Origin: Thioalkalivibrio halophilus
Lineage (GTDB): Bacteria > Pseudomonadota > Gammaproteobacteria > Ectothiorhodospirales > Ectothiorhodospiraceae
Direction of reading: 5' to 3'
Length of the DNA stretch: 54,450 nucleotides
Assembly: GCF_001995255.1 (NCBI RefSeq)
Contig: NZ_MUZR01000058.1
Span: 1-54,450, forward strand
Shown piece by piece: positions 8,186 through 18,642 of this stretch (position 1 is the first letter of the stretch; each line of letters begins with the position of its first letter). The translations under genes and the position numbers were made by a program. A model generated the notes under the pieces. It saw only the letters and a list, made by a program, of their open reading frames with translations. It searched no databases and was not told the DNA's origin.

Positions 8186-10978
8186 GTGGCAGTGCTTGTA
8201 TTTCTTGCCGGAACCGCACCAGCAGGGCTCGTTGCGGCCGAGCTTGGGCTCCTCCCGCCGGTACGTCTCGTCACCACCGGCGACCTTGCGCGCGTCATCT
8301 TCCGCGGCACCCCCATCGTCCTCGTCCGCGGCCAGCGGACTGTCGGGGTTCTCGTGGCGGAAATTCATGGCTCCGGTGTCCGGTGCCCGGCGTTCCGGCT
8401 GCAGCTGTTCGGCGTCCTCGGCGGAGCGCAGCTGGATACGCAGCAGCATCTTGATCACGTCGTGCTTGATGCGCTCCAGCAGCGACTGGAACATCGCGAA
8501 CGCTTCTTTCTTGTATTCCTGCTTGGGATTTCGGTTGGCATACCCGCGCAGGCCGATCCCCTGGCGCAGATAGTCCATCGCCGCCAGGTGCTCCTTCCAC
8601 TGCGAATCCAGCACCTGCAGCATCACGTCTCGTTGCAGGCGGTTCATGGTGGCATCGCCCAGCTGTTCGCGCTTGCCGTTGAGGGTCTCGCGCGCCCGCT
8701 CGATGATGCGCTCGCGCAGGGGTTCCTCGTGCAGGTCGTCCTCGTCATCCAGCCACTGCTTGACCGGCAGTTCCAGGCCGAATTCGTTGCGCAGCGCCTG
8801 CTCCAGCCCTTCCGGATCCCAGATATCCTCGATGCTGCCGGGCGGGATGTATTCGCTGATCTGCGCATTCATCACGTCGGCCACGAGGGCATCAATGGTG
8901 TCGCTGATGTCTTCGGTGGTCAGCAGTTCCGCGCGCTGCTCGTAGATGACCTGGCGCTGGTCGTTGGCGACGTCGTCGTATTCCAGCAACTGCTTGCGGA
9001 TGTCGAAGTTGTGCGCCTCAACCTTGCGCTGGGCGTTCTCGATCGCCCGCGAGACCCATGCGTTTTCGATCGCCTCGCCTTCCTTCATCCCCAGGCGGCT
9101 CATCAGCGACTTGACGCGCTCGGAGGCGAACACCCGCATCAGGTTATCCTCCAGCGACAGGAAGAAACGGCTGGAGCCCGGATCCCCCTGGCGCCCGGAG
9201 CGTCCGCGCAGCTGGTTGTCGATGCGCCGCGACTCGTGCCGTTCGGAGCCGATGATGTGCAGGCCGCCGGAGGCCAGGACCTCGTCGTGACGCTTCTGCC
9301 ATGCCTCGCGAATCCGCTCGCGCTGCTCGGTGTCCTCCGGATCCACCTCGGCCAGCTCGGCATCCAGGCTGCCGCCCAGAACGATGTCGGTACCGCGACC
9401 GGCCATGTTAGTGGCCAGGGTCACTGCGCCGGGCTGCCCGGCCTGGGCAATGATGTGCGCCTCCCGCTCGTGCTGCTTGGCGTTGAGCACCTCGAACTCG
9501 ACCCCCTTCTCCTTGAGCGACTTCGCCAGCCGCTCGGAGCTGTCCACCGAGGCCGTGCCGACCAGCACCGGCTGGCCGCGCTCGACGCACCACTGGATCT
9601 CCTTCGCGATCGCGTCGTACTTCTCGTCCTGGGTCAGGTACACCAGGTCCTGCATGTCCTCGCGGATCAGCGGCTTGTTCCCGGGGACCACCACGACCTC
9701 CAGGCCGTAGATGGTCTGGAACTCGTAGGCTTCGGTATCGGCGGTGCCGGTCATGCCCGCCAGCTTGTCGTACTGGCGGAAATAGTTCTGGAAGGTGATC
9801 GAGGCAAGCGTCTGGTTCTCGCGCTGGATCGGCACGCCCTCCTTGGCCTCGATCGCCTGATGCAGCCCCTCGGACCAGCGCCGACCGGTCATGATGCGGC
9901 CGGTGAATTCGTCGATGATCTGGACCTGGTTGTCGCGCACCAGATAGTCGACATCCCGATGGAACAGGGCATGCGCGCGCAGCGCCGCGTTCAGATGGTG
10001 CAGGACCGCGATCGCGCCGGCGTCGTACAGCGACTGGTCCTCCTCCAGCAGGCCGGCCTCGCGCAGCAGGGCCTCGGCCTTCTCGTGGCCGTCCTCGCTG
10101 AGGAAGACCTGTTTGGCCTTCTCGTCAACGAAGTAGTCGCCCTCGCTCTCTTCGTCTTCCTGACGCGTCAGCTGCGGCGGGATCGCATTCATGCGCTCGT
10201 ACAGCTCGGAGTCCGAGCCGGACGGGCCGGAAATGATCAGGGGCGTGCGCGCCTCGTCGATCAGGATCGAGTCCACCTCGTCGACCAGCGCGTAGTTCAG
10301 GCCCCGCTGCACGCGCTGTTCGGCCGAGAAGGCCATGTTGTCGCGCAGATAGTCGAAACCGAACTCGTTGTTCGTGCCATAGGTGATGTCGGCCGCGTAG
10401 GCCTCGGTACGGGTGACCGGCCGCAGGCCGTCCATGCCGTCCTCACCCGCCACATGGTCGGGGTCGAACACGAACGAGGAGGCACCGCCCGACTGCCCGC
10501 CGGAGGAGTTGATGACGCCGACCGTCAGTCCCAGGGCCTGGTAGAGCCGTCCCATCCAGGCCGCATCGCGGCGGGCGAGATAGTCGTTCACGGTCACCAC
10601 GTGCACGCCATCACCCGGCAGCGCATTGAGATAGGCCGTCAGGGTCGCGACCAGGGTCTTGCCCTCGCCGGTGCGCATTTCCGCGATCCGTCCGTCGTGC
10701 AGGACCATCCCGCCCATCAGCTGGACATCGAAGTGGCGCAGGCCGAGTACGCGGTCGCTCATCGCTCGGCAGACCGCGAAGGCTTCGGGCAGCAGCGCAT
10801 CCAGGTCCTCGCCCGACTGCAGCCGTCGGCGGAATTCATCGGTCTTGTGCCGCAGTTCTTCCTGCGGCAGATCGTCGATGGCCGGGGCCAGGGCATTGAT
10901 GCGCTCGGCCTTTTTCGCGTAGCGCTTGATGATGCGGTCGTTGCGACTGCCGAAGAACTTGCGTACGAGCTGCTTCAT
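8174..10978 (-). CDS. secA: Preprotein translocase ATPase SecA
   Basis: Motor ATPase that drives unfolded preproteins through SecYEG. The 934 residues begin [15 protein letters not shown]. The Walker A motif is MRTGEGKT (Lys107), the DEAD-type box is [19 protein letters not shown], and the helicase motif is [10 protein letters not shown]. The C-terminal SEC-C zinc tail is [20 protein letters not shown], which binds SecB. The ATG at 10978 was selected over longer in-frame starts because it gives the standard N-terminus. Upstream there is an M23 peptidase rather than the SecM arrest peptide found in E. coli. Confidence 0.98.
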   Translation of the reverse strand: MKQLVRKFFGSRNDRIIKRYAKKAERINALAPAIDDLPQEELRHKTDEFRRRLQSGEDLDALLPEAFAVCRAMSDRVLGLRHFDVQLMGGMVLHDGRIAEMRTGEGKTLVATLTAYLNALPGDGVHVVTVNDYLARRDAAWMGRLYQALGLTVGVINSSGGQSGGASSFVFDPDHVAGEDGMDGLRPVTRTEAYAADITYGTNNEFGFDYLRDNMAFSAEQRVQRGLNYALVDEVDSILIDEARTPLIISGPSGSDSELYERMNAIPPQLTRQEDEESEGDYFVDEKAKQVFLSEDGHEKAEALLREAGLLEEDQSLYDAGAIAVLHHLNAALRAHALFHRDVDYLVRDNQVQIIDEFTGRIMTGRRWSEGLHQAIEAKEGVPIQRENQTLASITFQNYFRQYDKLAGMTGTADTEAYEFQTIYGLEVVVVPGNKPLIREDMQDLVYLTQDEKYDAIAKEIQWCVERGQPVLVGTASVDSSERLAKSLKEKGVEFEVLNAKQHEREAHIIAQAGQPGAVTLATNMAGRGTDIVLGGSLDAELAEVDPEDTEQRERIREAWQKRHDEVLASGGLHIIGSERHESRRIDNQLRGRSGRQGDPGSSRFFLSLEDNLMRVFASERVKSLMSRLGMKEGEAIENAWVSRAIENAQRKVEAHNFDIRKQLLEYDDVANDQRQVIYEQRAELLTTEDISDTIDALVADVMNAQISEYIPPGSIEDIWDPEGLEQALRNEFGLELPVKQWLDDEDDLHEEPLRERIIERARETLNGKREQLGDATMNRLQRDVMLQVLDSQWKEHLAAMDYLRQGIGLRGYANRNPKQEYKKEAFAMFQSLLERIKHDVIKMLLRIQLRSAEDAEQLQPERRAPDTGAMNFRHENPDSPLAADEDDGGAAEDDARKVAGGDETYRREEPKLGRNEPCWCGSGKKYKHCHGRL

Positions 10979-11036
10979 GGGGATCCGGAAGATTGGCTGA
11001 AACCGACCTAGGATAAACGATCCGCGGAGGTCACGC

Positions 11037-11906
11037 TCAGCGATGGACGTAGTCGGCCGGATTTTCCGACCCGCCGGGACCGTGAACTTCGAAATGGAGG
11101 TGGGTATCCGTCGTCCGTCCGGTACTGCCCATACGGGCGATGGGCTGGCCTGCTTCCACCCGTTCCCCGGGATCGACCAGCAACTCCGCATTATGCGCGT
11201 AACGGGTCAGCAACCCGTCGGCATGAACGATGTCGACGCTGCGCCCGAACCCACCGTTGGTGTCCGCCCGCACCACGATCCCGTCCGCGGCCGCCCGGAT
11301 CTCGGAGCCCTCGCGCCCGGCGTAGTCCATGCCGGAATGAAAACGCCGCTCGCCGGTGAACGGATCGTCGCGGTATCCAAAGGCCGAGCTGACCCAGGCC
11401 TCGGATTCCACCGGCCGCACGCCGGGGCGCATCCGCTCGTCCCGGGCATCGCCGCGCACCGCCTCGTCCAGGCGCGCGACAGTCGTGTCGCGCTGCCCCA
11501 GCAGGTGATCCAGCGCGGCGATGCGACGGTCCATCGCGGCCGCGGAGTCCGGCGGCGCGGGTCCGCCACGACCGCCGGTCTTCGGTTCCAGCGCCTCCGG
11601 GTCCAGATCCAGGGCGTCGCCCAGACCGGACATGCGCAGGTCCAGGCGCACCTGGCGGTTTTCCAGCTCGACCAGACGGGACGCCAGCGACTCCACCCCC
11701 TCGCGCGCGAGCTCGCGTTCCGCGAGTTCGAGATCGGGCGAGCCCACGGTCGGGAGCACGGGGATTTCGACCACGTCACGCTGCTGCTGGCCCAGCTGAT
11801 AGCCGGCGGTCACGACCGCGGCCAGCACCCCCAGCAGCACCGGAACCACCAGCCACAGCGGGATCCGGGTACAGACACCGCCCGCTCGTAGTAGCATCAG
11901 GTCCAT
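11037..11906 (-). CDS. M23 family metallopeptidase (LytM domain), membrane-anchored
   Basis: The 289 residues have one N-terminal membrane helix (about 14-38) and a coiled region (about 58-150) with heptad-like [20 protein letters not shown] LytM/M23 domain follows (about 175-285). The zinc ligands are intact: His and Asp in [10 protein letters not shown], then YAHN, then HLHFEVH. It is therefore likely an active peptidoglycan endopeptidase in the periplasm rather than a degenerate EnvC-type activator. GGAGG lies 5 nt before the ATG. It sits between secA and the divergent dciA, the same place as in Pseudomonas. Which cross-link it cleaves cannot be told. Confidence 0.88.
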   Translation of the reverse strand: MDLMLLRAGGVCTRIPLWLVVPVLLGVLAAVVTAGYQLGQQQRDVVEIPVLPTVGSPDLELAERELAREGVESLASRLVELENRQVRLDLRMSGLGDALDLDPEALEPKTGGRGGPAPPDSAAAMDRRIAALDHLLGQRDTTVARLDEAVRGDARDERMRPGVRPVESEAWVSSAFGYRDDPFTGERRFHSGMDYAGREGSEIRAAADGIVVRADTNGGFGRSVDIVHADGLLTRYAHNAELLVDPGERVEAGQPIARMGSTGRTTDTHLHFEVHGPGGSENPADYVHR

Positions 11907-11948
11907 GCAACCTCCGTTGATTCCTGCAAGACCCGACCGGGAGGCGCC

Positions 11949-12401
11949 ATGTCAGCCATGACGCCGCCCCGCATCGGCCGATACATCCGCGCCGCGTGGC
12001 AGAGCCACGTCACCCCGGACCGGGCACTGGAACGGGCACTGGCCGGGCTGGTCGGAACGCACGTCGCCAGTGGGCGACTCCAGCTGGTGCGCCACGACAC
12101 CACCCTGGTGGCAGTCTGCCGCGACCGCGCCCTGTGCACCGAGATGCGCTTCCAGCAGCGCGAGATCCTCAAGACCCTGCAGGCGGCCGGCTACCCCGAA
12201 GTGGAGCGCGTGCGGGTCGCCCTGGGCGGTGCGGCCCGCTCTACCGAACCGGAGCCGGTGCGCAGTCGTCCGCCGATCCCGGACAGCGCCCGCCAAACCC
12301 TGGAACAGACGGCCGGCGAGGTCGACGATCCCCGCCTGGCGGGAGCACTGCGACGGCTGGCCCGCACCCGTCCCCGCGATTCGGGGAACGATGCGGGGTG
12401 A
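11949..12401 (+). CDS. dciA: DciA-like DUF721 protein (replicative helicase operator)
   Basis: The 150 residues contain a DUF721 domain (about 10-95): IGRYIRAAW, LVGTHVASGRLQLVRHDTTLVAVCRDRAL and EMRFQQREILKTLQ. The C-terminal tail is disordered and rich in Pro, Arg and Asp. DciA recruits and helps load DnaB where DnaC or DnaI is absent, and the lpxC-dciA-secA location is conserved in Pseudomonas. GGAGG precedes the ATG at 11949; a second ATG at 11958 is possible. It is a lone plus-strand gene between minus-strand blocks, ending 6 nt from the lpxC stop. Confidence 0.8.
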   Translation: MSAMTPPRIGRYIRAAWQSHVTPDRALERALAGLVGTHVASGRLQLVRHDTTLVAVCRDRALCTEMRFQQREILKTLQAAGYPEVERVRVALGGAARSTEPEPVRSRPPIPDSARQTLEQTAGEVDDPRLAGALRRLARTRPRDSGNDAG

Positions 12402-12407
12402 CGTCCC

Positions 12408-13328
12408 TCAGCCGGTGGCGCCCGGCTCCAGCTGCCCGAACGAGATCGGCAGCGGCTCCGCAGGGTCCTCGAAGGTGACCTTTTCCCAGGCCGTCCGGTC
12501 CGCGGCCAGCTGACGGATGAGCTGGTTGTTCAGGGCATGACCGGACTTGTGCCCGGTGAAAGCCCCGATCAGGCTGTGGCCCAGCAGGTAGAGATCGCCG
12601 ACCACGTCGAGGATCTTGTGCTTGACCAGTTCGTTGTCGTAGCGCAGTCCGGTTTCGTTGAGGATCCTGAAATCGTCCAGCACCACGGCGTTGTCGAGGC
12701 TGCCACCCAGTGCCAGCTGGTTCGCCCGCAGGGCCTCGATGTCGCGCATGAACCCGAATGTCCGGGCGCGCGAGACTTCCTTCACGAATGAGGTGGACGA
12801 GAAATCCAGCTCGGCGCGCTGGCTCCCGTCGGTGAACATGGGGTGTTCAAAGTCGATGCAGAAACCGACCTTGAACCCTTCATAGGGATCGAAGCGCACC
12901 CATTTGTCGCCGTCGCGAACCTCCACGCTGCGCTTCACCCGGATGAATTCCTTGGGAGCATCCTGCTCCTTGAGACCCGCGGACTGCAGCAGAAACACGA
13001 ACGGTCCCGCGCTGCCGTCCATGATCGGGACCTCCGCCGCGCTCACGTCGACGAAGAGATTGTCGATGCCCAGACCGGCCACCGCCGACAGCAGATGTTC
13101 CACGGTGGAGACCCGCGCATCGCCGTTGACCAGGGTCGTGGACAGCCGCGTGTCCCCGACGTTCTCGGCCCGTGCCGGGATTTCCACCGGCGGGTCGAGG
13201 TCATCGCGGTGAAACACGATTCCGGTATTGGGGGGGGCCGGACGCAGCGTAAGGACCACCTTCTCGCCCGTATGGAGCCCGACTCCGGTCGCCCGGATGC
13301 TGTTCTTGAGCGTTCTTTGCCTGATCAA
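12408..13328 (-). CDS. lpxC: UDP-3-O-acyl-N-acetylglucosamine deacetylase LpxC
   Basis: Zinc amidase for the committed step of lipid A synthesis. A TTG start at 13328 gives M-I-R-Q-R-T-L-K-N, the standard LpxC N-terminus, and 306 residues (E. coli 305). AGAGG lies 7-8 nt upstream. In-frame ATGs at 13355 and 13394 lack a Shine-Dalgarno sequence and would add an Arg-rich extension. Zinc and catalytic residues are in STVEHLLSA (His78) and [29 protein letters not shown]. It is last in the dcw direction, 119 nt after ftsZ, with its own candidate promoter and leader hairpin. Confidence 0.95.
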   Translation of the reverse strand: MIRQRTLKNSIRATGVGLHTGEKVVLTLRPAPPNTGIVFHRDDLDPPVEIPARAENVGDTRLSTTLVNGDARVSTVEHLLSAVAGLGIDNLFVDVSAAEVPIMDGSAGPFVFLLQSAGLKEQDAPKEFIRVKRSVEVRDGDKWVRFDPYEGFKVGFCIDFEHPMFTDGSQRAELDFSSTSFVKEVSRARTFGFMRDIEALRANQLALGGSLDNAVVLDDFRILNETGLRYDNELVKHKILDVVGDLYLLGHSLIGAFTGHKSGHALNNQLIRQLAADRTAWEKVTFEDPAEPLPISFGQLEPGATG

Positions 13329-13360
13329 CGCACTGCCTCTTCTGCGAGAGCGCATGGAGG

Positions 13361-13384
13361 GGAGCCCGGGCCCTCCCGGGCTCC
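13361..13384 (-). repeat. perfect 10-bp stem-loop in the ftsZ-lpxC gap
   Basis: GGAGCCCGGG / CCCGGGCTCC around a 4-nt loop lies 33 nt upstream of the lpxC TTG start. No U-run follows. Either it damps transcription running in from ftsZ, or it is a structured leader affecting lpxC expression. Confidence 0.6.
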
Positions 13385-13411
13385 GTTCATGCACACAACG
13401 AATGCTCCATT

Positions 13412-13442
13412 ATTGCAGGATTCCGCTCCTCCTGCATGTCAA
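13412..13442 (-). promoter_or_regulatory. candidate lpxC promoter with internal inverted repeat
   Basis: A perfect TTGACA (13437-13442) lies right after the ftsZ stop. The best downstream -10 matches are TGCAAT (13412-13417, spacer 19) or AATAAT (13409-13414, spacer 22), so spacing is not ideal. The spacer holds a perfect inverted repeat TGCAGGA-9-TCCTGCA (13414-13436). This could be an operator. Confidence 0.4.
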
Positions 13443-13447
13443 GCCCC

Positions 13448-14617
13448 TCAATCCGCCTGCTTGCGCAGGAAAGCCGGGATGTCGAGCACATCGATGTTCG
13501 ACTGCTGGTTACCGCTGCCGTAATCCGTCGCGACCTCGTCCTGGCTCCGGCGCTGACGCTGGTGCGTAGGGCGATCGAAATCCACGTCGGAACCGGCCGC
13601 CGCCTGCTGCGGCTGGGCATCCACCACGCGCACCTGCGGGCGTTCGGGCTGCTCGGTCTGCGCGCCCAGGCCGGTGGCCACCAACGTGACCCGCATCTCG
13701 TCGCTCATCTCGGGATCGATGACAGTACCCACCACCACGGTGGCGTCCTCGGAGGCCAGCGCCTTCACCGCTTCGCCGACTTCCTCGAATTCGCCGATAC
13801 CGACATCCATGCCCCCGGTCACGTTGACCAGGATGCCGCGCGCCCCGGAGATGTCGATGTCCTCCAGCAGCGGGCTGGCAATCGCGGCCTCGGCGGCCTG
13901 GCGCGCACGGTCTTCGCCGGAACCGGTGCCGGTCCCCATCATCGCCATGCCCATCTCGCGCATCACGTTGCGTACGTCGGCGAAGTCGACGTTGATCAGG
14001 CCCGGACGGGTGATCAGCTCGGCGATGCCCTGCACCGCGCCGAACAGCACGTCGTTGGCGGCCTTGAAGGCATCCAGCAGGGTGGTGTTCTTGCCCATCA
14101 CCGTGAGCAGCTTCTCGTTGGGGATGGTGATCAGGGAGTCCACCTGCTCGGTCAGCGCCTTGATCCCGGACATTGCGACCTGCATGCGCTTCTTGCCCTC
14201 GAACGGGAACGGCTTGGTCACCACGGCCACGGTCAGGATGCCCATCTCCTTGGCGATCTGTGCCACCACCGGGGCCGCGCCGGTGCCCGTGCCGCCGCCC
14301 ATGCCGGCGGTGATGAACACCATGTCCGCGCCGTGCAGCAGGTCCTGCACCCGCTCGCGATCCTCCAGTGCGGCCTCGCGGCCCACCGACGGATCGGCGC
14401 CGGCGCCCAGGCCCTTGGTGATGTCCCCGCCCAGCTGCAGCAGGGTCTTGGAATCCAGACTCTTGAGCGCCTGGGCATCGGTATTGGCGCAGATAAAATC
14501 CACGCCATCCAGCTGCGAATGAACCATGTGCTGTACGGCGTTGCCGCCGCCGCCACCCACGCCCACGACCTTGATCGTGGCGCTCTGGCTAAAGGTATCC
14601 ATCAGTTCGAACGTCAT
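13448..14617 (-). CDS. ftsZ: Cell division protein FtsZ
   Basis: Tubulin-like GTPase that forms the Z-ring. The 389 residues carry the GTPase signature GGGTGTGAAPV, the N-terminal VVGVGGGGGNAV nucleotide loop, and the T7 synergy region near NVDFADVRNVM. An acidic/Gln-rich linker (about 320-370) precedes the conserved C-terminal peptide DVLDIPAFLRKQAD, which binds FtsA and ZipA. AGAGGA lies 8 nt before the ATG. A 77-nt gap separates it from ftsA. That and the gap to lpxC are the largest breaks in the cluster. Confidence 0.98.
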   Translation of the reverse strand: MTFELMDTFSQSATIKVVGVGGGGGNAVQHMVHSQLDGVDFICANTDAQALKSLDSKTLLQLGGDITKGLGAGADPSVGREAALEDRERVQDLLHGADMVFITAGMGGGTGTGAAPVVAQIAKEMGILTVAVVTKPFPFEGKKRMQVAMSGIKALTEQVDSLITIPNEKLLTVMGKNTTLLDAFKAANDVLFGAVQGIAELITRPGLINVDFADVRNVMREMGMAMMGTGTGSGEDRARQAAEAAIASPLLEDIDISGARGILVNVTGGMDVGIGEFEEVGEAVKALASEDATVVVGTVIDPEMSDEMRVTLVATGLGAQTEQPERPQVRVVDAQPQQAAAGSDVDFDRPTHQRQRRSQDEVATDYGSGNQQSNIDVLDIPAFLRKQAD

Positions 14618-14694
14618 GATTGCGTCCTCTTGTTTCGTGTGTACATGTCCTTCCTTCTCGGTAGCCGGAGAGCGGTCCGGCCCTTCGGTCCGGC

Positions 14695-15927
14695 CTAGAA
14701 CTGGCCGGTAAACCAGCGCTTCATGCGCGCCCAGATCCCCTGGAACCCGGATTCCACCGGGCGGGCCTCCTGCAGGGCCCGTGACTCGCGGGCATACAGC
14801 AGCAGGCCCACCCCGGTGGCATGCACCGGGTTGCGCACCACGTCCAGCAGCCCGGTCACGTGCTGCGGAACACCCAGGCGAACGGGCATGTGGAAGACCT
14901 CCTCGGCCAGGTCCACCCCACCTTCCATCCGCGACGACCCGCCGGTCAGCACCACCCCGGCGGCGATCATTTCCTCGGTCCCGGAACGGCGCAGTTCGGC
15001 CTGCACCAGTTGCAGAAGCTCCTCGTAACGCGGTTCCACCACCGACGCCAGGGTCTGCCGCGAGAGCCGGCGCGCCTCGCGGTCGCCCACCCCCGGGACC
15101 TCGATGGACTCCCCGGGGTCGGCCAGCGAGCGCAGCGCGCAGGCGTATTTCATCTTCAGTTCCTCGGCGTACTGCGTGGGCGTGCGCAGCGCGACCGCGA
15201 TGTCGTTGGTCACCTGGTCACCGGCGATCGGCAGCACCGCGGTGTGCGCGATCGCGCCGTGGGAGAACACCGCGATATCGGTGGTGCCGCCCCCGACATC
15301 CACCAGGCAGACCCCCAGGTCCTTCTCGTCCTCGGTCAGCACCGAATACGACGACGCCAGCTGTTCGAGGATGATGTCGTCCACCCGCAGGCCGCAGCGC
15401 TCCACGCACTTCACGATGTTCTGCGCCGCCGACACCGCGCCGGTGACCAGATGGACCTTCGCCTCCAGGCGCACGCCGGACATCCCCACCGGTTCGCGGA
15501 TGCCCTCCTGCTCGTCGATGATGTATTCCTGCGGGAGCACGTGGAGGATGCGCTGGTCGGCGGGGATCGCGATGGCCCGCGCGGCGTCGATGACCCGCTC
15601 GACGTCGCCCGGCCCCACCTCGCCGTCCTTGATGGCCACCACGCCGGTCGAGTTGTAGCTCTTCACGTGACTCCCGGCGATACCGGTGTACACCGAGTGG
15701 ATCTCGCAGCCGGCCATCAGCTCGGCCTCCTCCACCGCGCGCTGGATCGACTGCACGGTGGACTCGATGTTGACCACCACGCCCTTCTTCAGTCCGCGCG
15801 AGGGCGACGAGCCGATGCCGATGATCTCGATCTCGCCATCGTCCTTCAGCTCGCCGACGATGGCCTCGATCTTCGAGGTCCCGACATCCAGCCCGACGAT
15901 CAGACCCGATTCCGCCTTCTTTGCCAT
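14695..15927 (-). CDS. ftsA: Cell division protein FtsA
   Basis: Actin-like ATPase that tethers FtsZ to the membrane and recruits late divisome proteins. About 410 residues with phosphate motifs VGLDVGTSKIEAIVGE and VDVGGGTTDIAVF, adenosine motif VLTGGSSRMEG, and a C-terminal amphipathic membrane-targeting helix (GFQGIWARMKRWFTGQF). The start is ambiguous. A GTG at 15948 overlaps the ftsQ stop (GTGA), while ATGs at 15930 and 15927 follow AAAGGA and GGGGAG. I chose 15927, which gives MAKKAESGL, closest to relatives. Confidence 0.95.
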   Translation of the reverse strand: MAKKAESGLIVGLDVGTSKIEAIVGELKDDGEIEIIGIGSSPSRGLKKGVVVNIESTVQSIQRAVEEAELMAGCEIHSVYTGIAGSHVKSYNSTGVVAIKDGEVGPGDVERVIDAARAIAIPADQRILHVLPQEYIIDEQEGIREPVGMSGVRLEAKVHLVTGAVSAAQNIVKCVERCGLRVDDIILEQLASSYSVLTEDEKDLGVCLVDVGGGTTDIAVFSHGAIAHTAVLPIAGDQVTNDIAVALRTPTQYAEELKMKYACALRSLADPGESIEVPGVGDREARRLSRQTLASVVEPRYEELLQLVQAELRRSGTEEMIAAGVVLTGGSSRMEGGVDLAEEVFHMPVRLGVPQHVTGLLDVVRNPVHATGVGLLLYARESRALQEARPVESGFQGIWARMKRWFTGQF

Positions 15928-15944
15928 CATCTCCCCGCGTCCTT

Positions 15945-16724
15945 TCACTGTGTCCCGGGATCGCCGGCGGCGCCCCCGTCTTCTTCGGCCCAGGCCACCG
16001 CCATGCCATGCGGATAGCGCAGGTCCCAGCGTTCCACCGGCGCGTCACGGCGCTCGCGCACGACGTTGGCCGCCCGTACCAGAGCATTCAGGCGGGCCGC
16101 CTCGGCGTCCCGCCCCATCAGGATCCGGCCCCCGGACTCCAGACGGATGGTCCAGTCATGCCGACGCCCCTCGGCTACGCCGGCCACTTCCAGGCCGGCA
16201 TCCGCCAGACGTGCCGACACCTCGAGGTAACGGCGCATCAGCACCACCTGGCGCCCGTCCTGCCCCTCCAGCGCGGGCAGGTAGTCCCACTCGGCCTGAT
16301 CCACCGGCCCGAACACCCGGCCATGCCGGTCGACCAGCTGCTCCTCGCCCCAGCGCGCCACCGGTACCGGTTCGCGCACCTCGACCACCAGCGTCCCCGG
16401 CCATTGCCGGCGCAGCTGCACGCCATCGATCCAGGGCTCGGCCACCAGCGAACGTTCCAGCGCCGCCAGATCGGCGGTAATGAACCCCGGCGCGTGGCGA
16501 CGCGCGAGTTCACGCACCCTCTCCACGTCGGCGTAGCGCGGCTCGCCGGCGATCTCGATGCTCTCCACCGGCACCAGCGCGTCCGGCTCGAACCGGGTCG
16601 TCGCCAGCAGGACCAGCACGATCGCCGCGGCCAGCGCCATTCCGGCCAGCAGACGCAGGGCCGGACCGGACACGCTGCGCAGCCGCGCGAAGCGCGCTGC
16701 CGGCGGGGTGCGCCGGCGATTCAT
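15945..16724 (-). CDS. ftsQ: Cell division protein FtsQ
   Basis: Bitopic divisome protein that joins FtsB and FtsL. The 259 residues consist of a short basic cytoplasmic tail and one membrane helix (about 26-45, LLAGMALAAAIVLVLLATTRF). A POTRA domain follows, starting VESIEIAGEPRYADVERVREL, and then the FtsQ beta domain. The ATG at 16724 overlaps the ddl stop as ATGA. Its TGA meets a GTG in the ftsA frame, so coupling continues. Confidence 0.94.
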   Translation of the reverse strand: MNRRRTPPAARFARLRSVSGPALRLLAGMALAAAIVLVLLATTRFEPDALVPVESIEIAGEPRYADVERVRELARRHAPGFITADLAALERSLVAEPWIDGVQLRRQWPGTLVVEVREPVPVARWGEEQLVDRHGRVFGPVDQAEWDYLPALEGQDGRQVVLMRRYLEVSARLADAGLEVAGVAEGRRHDWTIRLESGGRILMGRDAEAARLNALVRAANVVRERRDAPVERWDLRYPHGMAVAWAEEDGGAAGDPGTQ

Positions 16725-17671
16725 CGCAGCCCTCCGCACTGGAAACTGGAGTCCAGGATGCGCAGGCACAGGGTGTCGAAATCGATCCCCGCCTCGGCCG
16801 CCGCCTTGGGCACCAGGCTGTGATCCGTCATGCCGGGCACGGTGTTGATCTCGATCAGATGGTTGTCGCCGTGCTCGTCCTGCAGGATGTCGACCCGTCC
16901 CCAGCCGCAGGCTTCCAGCGCGGCAAACGCACCCAGCGCCAGTGACTGCAATTCCAGCAACGAGCTTTCATCCAGCGGCGGCGGGCAGACATACCCGGTG
17001 CGGTCCGACTCGTATTTCGCGTGGTAGTCGTAGAACCCGCCGTCGGCACGGATCTCGACCACCGGAAGCGGCTGGTTGTCGAGGATGGCCACGGTGTATT
17101 CGTGGCCCTCGATCCACTGTTCGGCGAAGACCTGCCCGGGCTGGCTGCGCGCCGCCTCCCAGGCGGCCGGGAGATCGGCCGCCCGATCCACCCGGGTAAT
17201 GCCCAGGCTCGAGCCCCCGCGGGCCGGCTTCACGATCAGGGGCAGCCCCAGCGCCTCGGCCACCGCATCCGGGTCGAACCCCGGGTTCAGCAACCGGTAG
17301 GGCGCACTGGGCAGGTTGCTCCCGGTCCACAGTCGCTTGCAGGCCAGCTTGTCCATCCCCAGGGCGGAACCCAGCACGCCGGTGCCGGTGTAAGGCATGC
17401 CGGCCAGGTCCAGGCAGCCCTGCAGGGCCCCGTCCTCGCCACACTCTCCATGCAGCGCGATGAAGACCCGGTCGAACCCCTCCAGGGGGAGGTGCAAATG
17501 CCCCATGTGCGCCCGCGTGAGATCGACCGGATGCGCATCCACGCCCTGACGTCGCAGGGCCGCCAGCACGGCGTTGCCGCTGGCCAGCGAGACCTCGCGC
17601 TCGCCGGACCAGCCGCCCATCAATACCGCCACCCGGCCATAGTCGCGGGGCTCTGCGTCGTTACGATTCAT
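16721..17671 (-). CDS. ddl: D-alanine--D-alanine ligase (DdlB type)
   Basis: ATP-grasp enzyme that makes the D-Ala-D-Ala end of the peptidoglycan stem. The 316 residues include LMGGWSGEREVSLASG, HGECGEDGALQG (active-site loop), KPARGGSSLGI (ATP binding), EYTVAIL, YDYHAKY and the metal site IEINTVPGMTDHSLVP. The Tyr in YDYHAKY favours D-Ala-D-Ala over D-Ala-D-Lac. GAGGGA lies 6 nt before the ATG, which overlaps the murB stop as ATGA. An upstream in-frame extension to 18058 is non-coding. Confidence 0.96.
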   Translation of the reverse strand: MNRNDAEPRDYGRVAVLMGGWSGEREVSLASGNAVLAALRRQGVDAHPVDLTRAHMGHLHLPLEGFDRVFIALHGECGEDGALQGCLDLAGMPYTGTGVLGSALGMDKLACKRLWTGSNLPSAPYRLLNPGFDPDAVAEALGLPLIVKPARGGSSLGITRVDRAADLPAAWEAARSQPGQVFAEQWIEGHEYTVAILDNQPLPVVEIRADGGFYDYHAKYESDRTGYVCPPPLDESSLLELQSLALGAFAALEACGWGRVDILQDEHGDNHLIEINTVPGMTDHSLVPKAAAEAGIDFDTLCLRILDSSFQCGGLR

Positions 17672-18642
17672 GCCGTTCCCTCGCTGTCGTCGCCCGGGTC
17701 GATGAAGCGGCCCAGGATGCGTACCTCCGGCTCCAGGCGGACGCCGAACCGCTGCTCCACCGTATTGCGCACGGTGTCGATCAGGCGCTCGATATCTTCC
17801 GCCCGCGCCGTACCGTCGTGGGTGATGAAATTGGCATGCACCGGCGAGACCTCGGCCGCGCCGGCGCGCAGGCCCTTGAGCCCGGCGGCCTCGATCAGGC
17901 GTGCAGCGTGATCGCCTTCCGGATTGCGGAACACCGAACCGCACGACGGCTGACCCAGCGGCTGTTTCGCCGAGCGTTCGCGCAGCAGTTCGCGGATGCG
18001 CCGGGTACCGGCCTCCGGGTCGCCCGGGCTCAGACGCAGAGTCGCCCCGGTGAACCACAGGCGCTCGCGCGGATCGAGCCCCTGGACCCGGCGGTAACCC
18101 ACCCGGAACGCATCCGGGCGGCGGGTTTCCAGGCGACCCTCACGATCGATCACCTCCACCGATTCCACCAGGGGCCAGGTCTCGCCGCCCCAGGCCCCGG
18201 CGTTCATCTGCAGGGCGCCGCCCACGGTGCCGGGGATGCCGGCAAGGAACTCCGCCCCCACCAGGCCCTCGCGGGCACAGAAGCGCGCAGCCTGGGCACA
18301 GGCCAGCCCGCCGCCCAGGAACACCCGGTCGCCGTCCAGGCGTTTCCGCTCGGCCAGAACGCCCTGCAGATGCACCACCAGCCCGGCAATGCCGCCGTCG
18401 CGCACCAGGACGTTGCTGCCGAGGCCAAGAAAGGTGATCGGAAGGTCCGGCGCGAGGCGGGCGACCTGCGCCAGCAGGTTCGCGAGATCCTCGCGGTCCG
18501 CCGGGCGGAACAGCCAGTCGGCGTGCCCGCCGGCACGCCATGAGGTCAGCGGCGCCAGCGGTGCCCGCGCCTGCAGTTCGCCGCGTGGCTGCAGCTCGTG
18601 CAGATGACGCGCCGCGGCCAGGGCAGGGTCCAGCGGTGTCAT
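17668..18642 (-). CDS. murB: UDP-N-acetylenolpyruvoylglucosamine reductase MurB
   Basis: FAD enzyme that reduces the MurA product to UDP-MurNAc with NADPH. The 324 residues show the FAD motifs [16 protein letters not shown] and [20 protein letters not shown], then [28 protein letters not shown] with the catalytic Ser. The short form with GSVFRNP matches type IIa MurB, unlike the longer E. coli type I enzyme. Both ends overlap neighbours as ATGA. Confidence 0.95.
   Translation of the reverse strand: MTPLDPALAAARHLHELQPRGELQARAPLAPLTSWRAGGHADWLFRPADREDLANLLAQVARLAPDLPITFLGLGSNVLVRDGGIAGLVVHLQGVLAERKRLDGDRVFLGGGLACAQAARFCAREGLVGAEFLAGIPGTVGGALQMNAGAWGGETWPLVESVEVIDREGRLETRRPDAFRVGYRRVQGLDPRERLWFTGATLRLSPGDPEAGTRRIRELLRERSAKQPLGQPSCGSVFRNPEGDHAARLIEAAGLKGLRAGAAEVSPVHANFITHDGTARAEDIERLIDTVRNTVEQRFGVRLEPEVRILGRFIDPGDDSEGTA

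Noticed and set aside
7589-11011. 1140-codon open frame on the plus strand opposite argJ and secA
   Set aside because: It is the antisense shadow of high-GC genes. The reverse strand carries complete ArgJ and SecA with all motifs, while this frame has none.
14668-14696. Direct repeat GGCCGGACC-GAAG-GGCCGGACC after the ftsA stop
   Set aside because: Short GC-rich repetition common in this genome; no stem strong enough for a terminator and no promoter-like pair.
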